This document shows, piece after piece, positions 60,434-64,000 of a stretch of DNA of 64,000 nt. Position 1 is the first letter of the stretch, and each line of letters starts with the position of its first letter. The DNA comes from an uncultured Erysipelotrichaceae bacterium (GTDB lineage: Bacteria; Bacillota_I; Bacilli_A; Erysipelotrichales; Erysipelotrichaceae): positions 30,015 through 94,014 of the forward strand of contig OMXA01000003.1 of the NCBI GenBank assembly GCA_900314905.1, given 5' to 3'. Below the pieces are notes generated by a model. That model saw only the letters and a program-made list of their open reading frames with translations. It did not search any database and had not been told where the DNA came from. A program made the translations under genes and the position numbers.

Positions 60434-60798
60434 GTGAACTCAGATGCAGACGGATCTATGAACCGAAAGAAGAAACCGATGGATTCCGGATTCTGGCCGA
60501 CCGCTTGTGGCCAAGAGGAATCCGGAAAGAGAACGCCGGAATCGATCTCTGGGCAAAGGAGATCGCGCCATCTCAGGAGCTGAGAAAATGGTTCGGCCAC
60601 GACCCCGAGCGCTTTGAAGAATTCCGCTCCCGCTACCTCGAGGAGCTTGCTGCAGATCCGCAGGCACAGAACCTTGCAGCAATGGTGAAGGAGAAGCTGC
60701 AGATGGGCAATGTCACACTGCTCTTTGCAGCAAAGGATCCGGATCGGAATAATGCGATCGTTCTGAAAGAATGGCTGGAATCCGCTTCTGAGAGATGA
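60430..60798 (+). CDS. DUF488 family protein
   Basis: The 122-residue protein matches DUF488: RRIYEPKEETDGFRILADRL near the start, WPRGIRKENAG and a C-terminal VTLLFAAKDPDRNNAIVLKE. Function is unknown in this family. It overlaps the regulator gene by four bases and the following small gene by four, so all three are one operon. Confidence 0.9.
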   Translation: MSELRCRRIYEPKEETDGFRILADRLWPRGIRKENAGIDLWAKEIAPSQELRKWFGHDPERFEEFRSRYLEELAADPQAQNLAAMVKEKLQMGNVTLLFAAKDPDRNNAIVLKEWLESASER

Positions 60799-61001
60799 AA
60801 ACGAACGATATGGACAGACTGCGCGCATTTGAGGACATGCTGGAAGAGATCAGAATGCAGGCAGATGCCGAGCAGAAGGAAATGGATCGCCTCAAAGCCG
60901 AGGGCAGGGAAAAGACTGCCACCTACCGGCAGTACTTCGGAAACCGCCTGCTGTACCGGATGATGCTGGAGAAATACCGGCAATACGGACTGGTGGAATG
61001 A
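60795..61001 (+). CDS. Small helical protein
   Basis: This 68-residue protein is almost all charged helix, probably coiled-coil (residues 5–40), with a short aromatic C-terminus (TYRQYFGNRLLYRMMLEKYRQ split by glycine). No domain is known. The four-base overlap with the DUF488 gene and the terminator after it support it as a real gene. Confidence 0.6.
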   Translation: MKTNDMDRLRAFEDMLEEIRMQADAEQKEMDRLKAEGREKTATYRQYFGNRLLYRMMLEKYRQYGLVE

Positions 61002-61075
61002 AGCCTTTGTTCTCTCGCACGGTGATGCAGGCTTTGTTCCTGCTTCAGCGGATGCGGACAGCAGTGATAATCAAA

Positions 61076-61134
61076 ACAGATGCACCAGCCGGATCATGTG
61101 ATGCTCATGATCTGCTGCTGCATCTGTTTTTTTT
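61076..61134. terminator. Bidirectional terminator between the regulator operon and the DUF438 gene
   Basis: ACAGATGCA and TGCATCTGT form the outer stem and GATCATG/CATGATC the inner one. Eight T residues follow on the + side and a TTTTGA run on the − side. Confidence 0.85.
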
Positions 61135-61138
61135 CAGC

Positions 61139-62674
61139 TTACCAGTTCTGATGGCTCTGCGGTCCGTTCTCCGCAGCGAAGTGCTGCTTTGCAAATTCCA
61201 TATCCTGAACGAACTCTGCAGTGCCAAGATAAGTCCCTTCAGAATCACGGACTGCAAGATATCTCACCAGCATCGTCTTTCCACCTTTTTCCATCCAGAC
61301 CTCAACACTGTCCCGTCTGCCATTGCGGAAGTCATCAATGATCTGACGCACCATCGGTTCGATCTTCGGAGGATGGCAGGAGAATACCTCACGGTCAATC
61401 GCCATGCCCGGACGCTTGAAGACCTTCGGACCTTCATTGAAGAAGCGGTTGATATTCTCTGCATCTACGAAGGTGATTTCCATGGGAATCGTATTCAGCA
61501 GAGCAGTCAGCTGATCCAGGGCAAGATGGCCACCCGGCATCACGACCTCTCCGGAAACGGCTTTCACCGGAGCCTGTGCAGATTGTTCTGCTTCTTCCCA
61601 AGTCTTCCTGCTTACATCGAAGCATGCCGCATAATCGGCAGAATCTCTGTAAATGCCATGCCACTCCGCTTCAGAAAAATTCACGGCACAGATCGGGAAC
61701 AGAATATTCTGTTCTTTGTAAATCATTTCTTCTGCCCGCTTCAGAACGGCATCCATGCGTGCGTTCCAGGCATCATCATGAACGGATTCCTTTGAAAGTG
61801 CACCGAGTTCATCACGGATTTCATCATCCACGGTCCACATGACATCAGACGGACCTGAAACTCCATATCTGACCTTGAGCAATGGATAGAGCAGATCGCC
61901 TTTCTTCGCGTAATGAATGGATACTTCCCGGATCTTTGCAATCAGCGAAGCATTCTTAGTCTCCTGGTACTCCTTCAGCAATGCAGAAAGCGCCTGATTC
62001 TCAGCTGTGAGCGTCTGCAGCGGATGACCGGAAACAGCCTCCAGAGCAGCTGCCTTTGCATTCTTGTCACCATAATCCTTTTTCTCAAAAGAACTCCGCT
62101 TTGCAAGCTCTGCCTGAATCTTCTGCCGTTTCAGAGATTCTTCCACAGCCTTTTCTGCATTGGCAATCTGTTCGTCACGCGTTGCACCATGGAATAATGC
62201 AGAATGGATATCGCAGAGGCGCTGAACCTCGGAAAGCGGTGTTCCTTCCTTCATCAGTTCCTGTTCTGCCTTCATGATCAGAGAGGCATCTACCTCGCCG
62301 AATTCCCGGACGAAATCAGCCCGGACACTTTCAAGATCTTCGCCATTTCCAAGGCGGCGCAGATATGCTTTCAGCTGTTCCGTGCGATGATCAGAAGAAA
62401 CCGGGGCAGGGGCAGGAGCAGCTTCTGGCATCTTGCCCTCCGGCATCTTTCCTTCCAGTTCAAACCCATTTGCCATCAGCGCAGAAACAACCTCCATCAT
62501 GGAGATGTTCTTCATCTTCGCACCCTTCGCAATCGTCATGATCTTGCCTACCGAATTCAGCACCGGCTTCTTTGTGATTTCCGTGAAACCAAGCTTAGCC
62601 ATGATATCAATGAGCTCAGGATATTCTTCCGTGAGTTCAAAAACCGTTTTATTCAAGTCAATCTTCTTGCACAT
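61139..62674 (-). CDS. DUF438 protein with DUF1858, hemerythrin-like and PAS domains
   Basis: The 511-residue protein has an N-terminal DUF1858 domain (FELTEEYPELIDIMAKLGF; residues 5–70, without the CxxC), a DUF438 domain (residues about 95–160), a helical hemerythrin-like part with HYAKKGDLLYPLL, and a C-terminal PAS domain (residues about 395–505, MEITFVDAENINRFFNEGPK). DUF438 proteins appear in anaerobes with NO and redox responses. Start ATG 62674 has GAGGAG. The promoter carries the hcp-type operator, so the gene is in the HcpR-like regulon. Confidence 0.85.
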   Translation of the reverse strand: MCKKIDLNKTVFELTEEYPELIDIMAKLGFTEITKKPVLNSVGKIMTIAKGAKMKNISMMEVVSALMANGFELEGKMPEGKMPEAAPAPAPVSSDHRTEQLKAYLRRLGNGEDLESVRADFVREFGEVDASLIMKAEQELMKEGTPLSEVQRLCDIHSALFHGATRDEQIANAEKAVEESLKRQKIQAELAKRSSFEKKDYGDKNAKAAALEAVSGHPLQTLTAENQALSALLKEYQETKNASLIAKIREVSIHYAKKGDLLYPLLKVRYGVSGPSDVMWTVDDEIRDELGALSKESVHDDAWNARMDAVLKRAEEMIYKEQNILFPICAVNFSEAEWHGIYRDSADYAACFDVSRKTWEEAEQSAQAPVKAVSGEVVMPGGHLALDQLTALLNTIPMEITFVDAENINRFFNEGPKVFKRPGMAIDREVFSCHPPKIEPMVRQIIDDFRNGRRDSVEVWMEKGGKTMLVRYLAVRDSEGTYLGTAEFVQDMEFAKQHFAAENGPQSHQNW

Positions 62675-62702
62675 ATCAGATCTCCTCTCTTGATCTGGTC
62701 TT

Positions 62703-62744
62703 AGAATAACGAGAAAAAGCAAATAAATACGTTGTCAAAACAAC
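62703..62744 (-). promoter_or_regulatory. DUF438 promoter with Crp/Fnr-type operator
   Basis: On the − strand the operator GTTGTTTTGACAAC (62744–62731, five-base perfect arms) is followed by exactly 22 bases and then TATTCT (62708–62703). Same geometry as the hcp promoter. Confidence 0.75.
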
Positions 62745-62794
62745 GAAATAGTTATTTTTAATAATCCTGTCCTGGATTTCTGCGATTTTCAGCA

Positions 62795-62822
62795 TTGACA
62801 GCCCCGGAATCTCAGGTACGAT
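62795..62822 (+). promoter_or_regulatory. Orphan consensus promoter before the intron
   Basis: A consensus TTGACA (62795–62800) and TACGAT (62817–62822) are 16 bases apart. The terminator that follows would stop transcription after about 55 bases. Confidence 0.5.
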
Positions 62823-62834
62823 AAAGATGCAATA

Positions 62835-62885
62835 GCACTCCTTCAGATGCAGGTTTTGTTGTACCTGCCGGAAGGAGTGCTTTTT
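62835..62885 (+). terminator. Terminator immediately before the group II intron
   Basis: GCACTCCTTC pairs with GAAGGAGTGC and encloses a second stem GCAGGT/ACCTGC. Five T residues follow at 62881–62885. Confidence 0.88.
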
Positions 62886-62886
62886 A

Positions 62887-64000
62887 GTACACCCGACATG
62901 GGTGATAACTCGAGGGTGAAAGTCCCTTGCGCATGTATAGCGGCATGATTCAAAGCGCTAGCCAAAGGCAACGTGGACATCACGGAAGGAAGCCGGATGC
63001 GGGAACATACTAACCGTGTGGCAAAATCCCGGGCCTACGTACAGAAACCGGATATAAGGCTGTCAGTCTGGACGATCTTCCTAAACAAAGAGAAGTCCAA
63101 GCCGCTGAATATGGCGAAGCAGTAAATCCGGAGGCTGGATGGGAGGAAAGTTATCACGCCTTCTTCGGGGAGGTCTCATCGACGAAAGCCGAGGTGAGGA
63201 ACATCATGCAGGTAAGTAGCAGTAACAACGAACGATGAGAAGTCAGCAGAGGCCGTAGTAGTGAAGAAATCCCGCAATGGGGATGGAGCAAAGGGCCGAA
63301 CGAATCACCAGCTTCATTTCATGAATGTAGTCAAATCTCTCTGAATGGTCTGTGAGCTCGGATAAAGTCCGTTAAGACCAGAGACGAGACAGCGACGGAA
63401 AGGAGAAGCAGACAAATGGCATCACAGTTACTGGAGCTGATTCTTTCAGATAGAAATCTGGAAGAAGCCAGCCGCAAGGTTATGATTAACAAGGGATCTG
63501 CAGGTATTGACCGTATGCCTGTAAGCCGATTGCCGGAATATATCGGGCTTCATAAAGATGAAGTGCGGGAACTTATCCGGCACAGACATTACAGACCACT
63601 GCCAGTCAAGCGTGTGGAAATCCCGAAGGATGATGGCTCGAAGAGAAATCTGGGTGTGCCGGCAGTCAAAGACAGGTGGATCGAACAAGCAGTAACACAG
63701 GTCCTGTCGCCAATCTTTGATCGTACATTCTCAGACAGCAGCTATGGGTTCCGACCAGGAAGAAGGGCCGAGCAGGCAATCCTGAAAGCACTCGAATATA
63801 TGAACGATGGCTATGACTGGATTGTCGACTTAGACCTTTCAAAGTTCTTTGATAACGTCAATCAGGATATATTGATGATTCTGGTACACAACGTTATTAA
63901 AGACCCGGATACTGAATCACTCATCAGACGATTCCTGCAGGGAGGCGTTCTGATAGAAGGCAGCTTTGAAGAGACACGGAAAGGAACCGCACAGGGATCC
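62887..64000 (+). mobile_element. Group II intron, 5' part (runs off the window)
   Basis: The stretch has the recognisable group II ribozyme text: an early ATGGGTGATAACTCGAGG, the GGTGAAAGTCCC motif, and the AGTCAGCAGAGGCCGTAGTAG-type domain IV segment around 63241–63261 just before the reverse transcriptase. The 5' end is placed at GTAC (62887), two bases after the terminator T-run. It encodes a reverse transcriptase from 63416; domains V–VI and the 3' end lie beyond the window. Confidence 0.85.
63416..64000 (+). CDS. ltrA: Group II intron reverse transcriptase/maturase (partial)
   Basis: The 195 codons seen include RT motif 1–2 (YRPLPVKRVEIPKDDGSKR and SDSSYGFRPGRRAEQAI), motif 3 with the first catalytic aspartate (IVDLDLSKFFDNV) and motif 4 (GTAQGS). 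The YADD catalytic motif, maturase and any endonuclease domain are outside the window. GAAAGGAG precedes ATG 63416. Motif 4 reads GTAQGS where GTPQGG is usual. Confidence 0.9.
   Translation, partial: MASQLLELILSDRNLEEASRKVMINKGSAGIDRMPVSRLPEYIGLHKDEVRELIRHRHYRPLPVKRVEIPKDDGSKRNLGVPAVKDRWIEQAVTQVLSPIFDRTFSDSSYGFRPGRRAEQAILKALEYMNDGYDWIVDLDLSKFFDNVNQDILMILVHNVIKDPDTESLIRRFLQGGVLIEGSFEETRKGTAQGS

Noticed and set aside
63446-63688. 80-aa open frame on the − strand inside the intron
   Set aside because: Antisense to the reverse transcriptase and without a ribosome binding site.

Overview
The window reads as chromosomal DNA of an anaerobic Firmicute, most likely from the Erysipelotrichia or a neighbouring class; this assignment is inference. 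Supporting signs are the Bacillus-type yqeH–yhbY–(nadD)–yqeK–rsfS block, a DnaD-domain gene beside nth, a class 1B (NAD-linked) dihydroorotate dehydrogenase, a hybrid-cluster protein operon, a thioredoxin reductase-like protein without an NADPH motif, and strong AGGAGG-type ribosome binding sites. Several promoters share a recognisable form, TTGCAT-17-TAGAAT or TTGTAT-17-TATAAT.

Layout. 1–8650 (+): end of a TPR-like gene, then a colinear salvage cluster: DUF819 transporter, D-Ala-D-Ala dipeptidase, a membrane protein broken by an in-frame stop, a flavin-binding PPOX protein, an amidohydrolase, uridine phosphorylase, a pyrK-like gene also broken by an in-frame stop, pyrD and aspA. 8698–14394: tRNA-Arg(CCG), HAD phosphatase, M32 carboxypeptidase, xanthine phosphoribosyltransferase, a small HExxH protein, a double-rubredoxin protein, rarA and a MoaF-like protein. 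14451–22669 (−): a remnant of a ROK gene, then five peptide-degrading genes, mostly with 4-nt overlaps. 22920–30808 (+): the divergent oligopeptide ABC transporter with a MalY-type C–S lyase and an ornithine-cyclodeaminase-family enzyme. Together these two units form a peptide uptake and degradation island.

30837–39101: nanE–nanK (−) face an FAD oxidoreductase, a ROK repressor, an ion-transporter-superfamily carrier, a hydantoinase/oxoprolinase A protein and an HEYYH protein (+). Two matching inverted repeats, one in each of two promoters, point to the ROK protein as local regulator. 39339–46361: membrane EAL protein, MATE exporter, thioredoxin reductase-like protein, TldD/PmbA pair. 46614–54287: parE–parC–yqeH–yhbY–(degenerate nadD::yqeK)–membrane protein–rsfS. 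54388–56187: a thioredoxin-like membrane-anchored protein, dnaD and nth.

56433–62674 is a nitrosative/redox-stress module: a five-gene (−) operon (DUF1858, unknown 192-aa protein, Hcp, bicupin, ferredoxin), a divergent Crp/Fnr (HcpR-like) regulator, and a DUF438 protein. The two (−) promoters carry the same operator at exactly the same distance from the −10 box, and the operator copy in the regulator's leader suggests autorepression. The window ends in a group II intron (from about 62887) whose reverse transcriptase is cut by the window edge. The intron starts two bases after the T-run of a terminator. No CRISPR array, prophage or IS transposase was seen.
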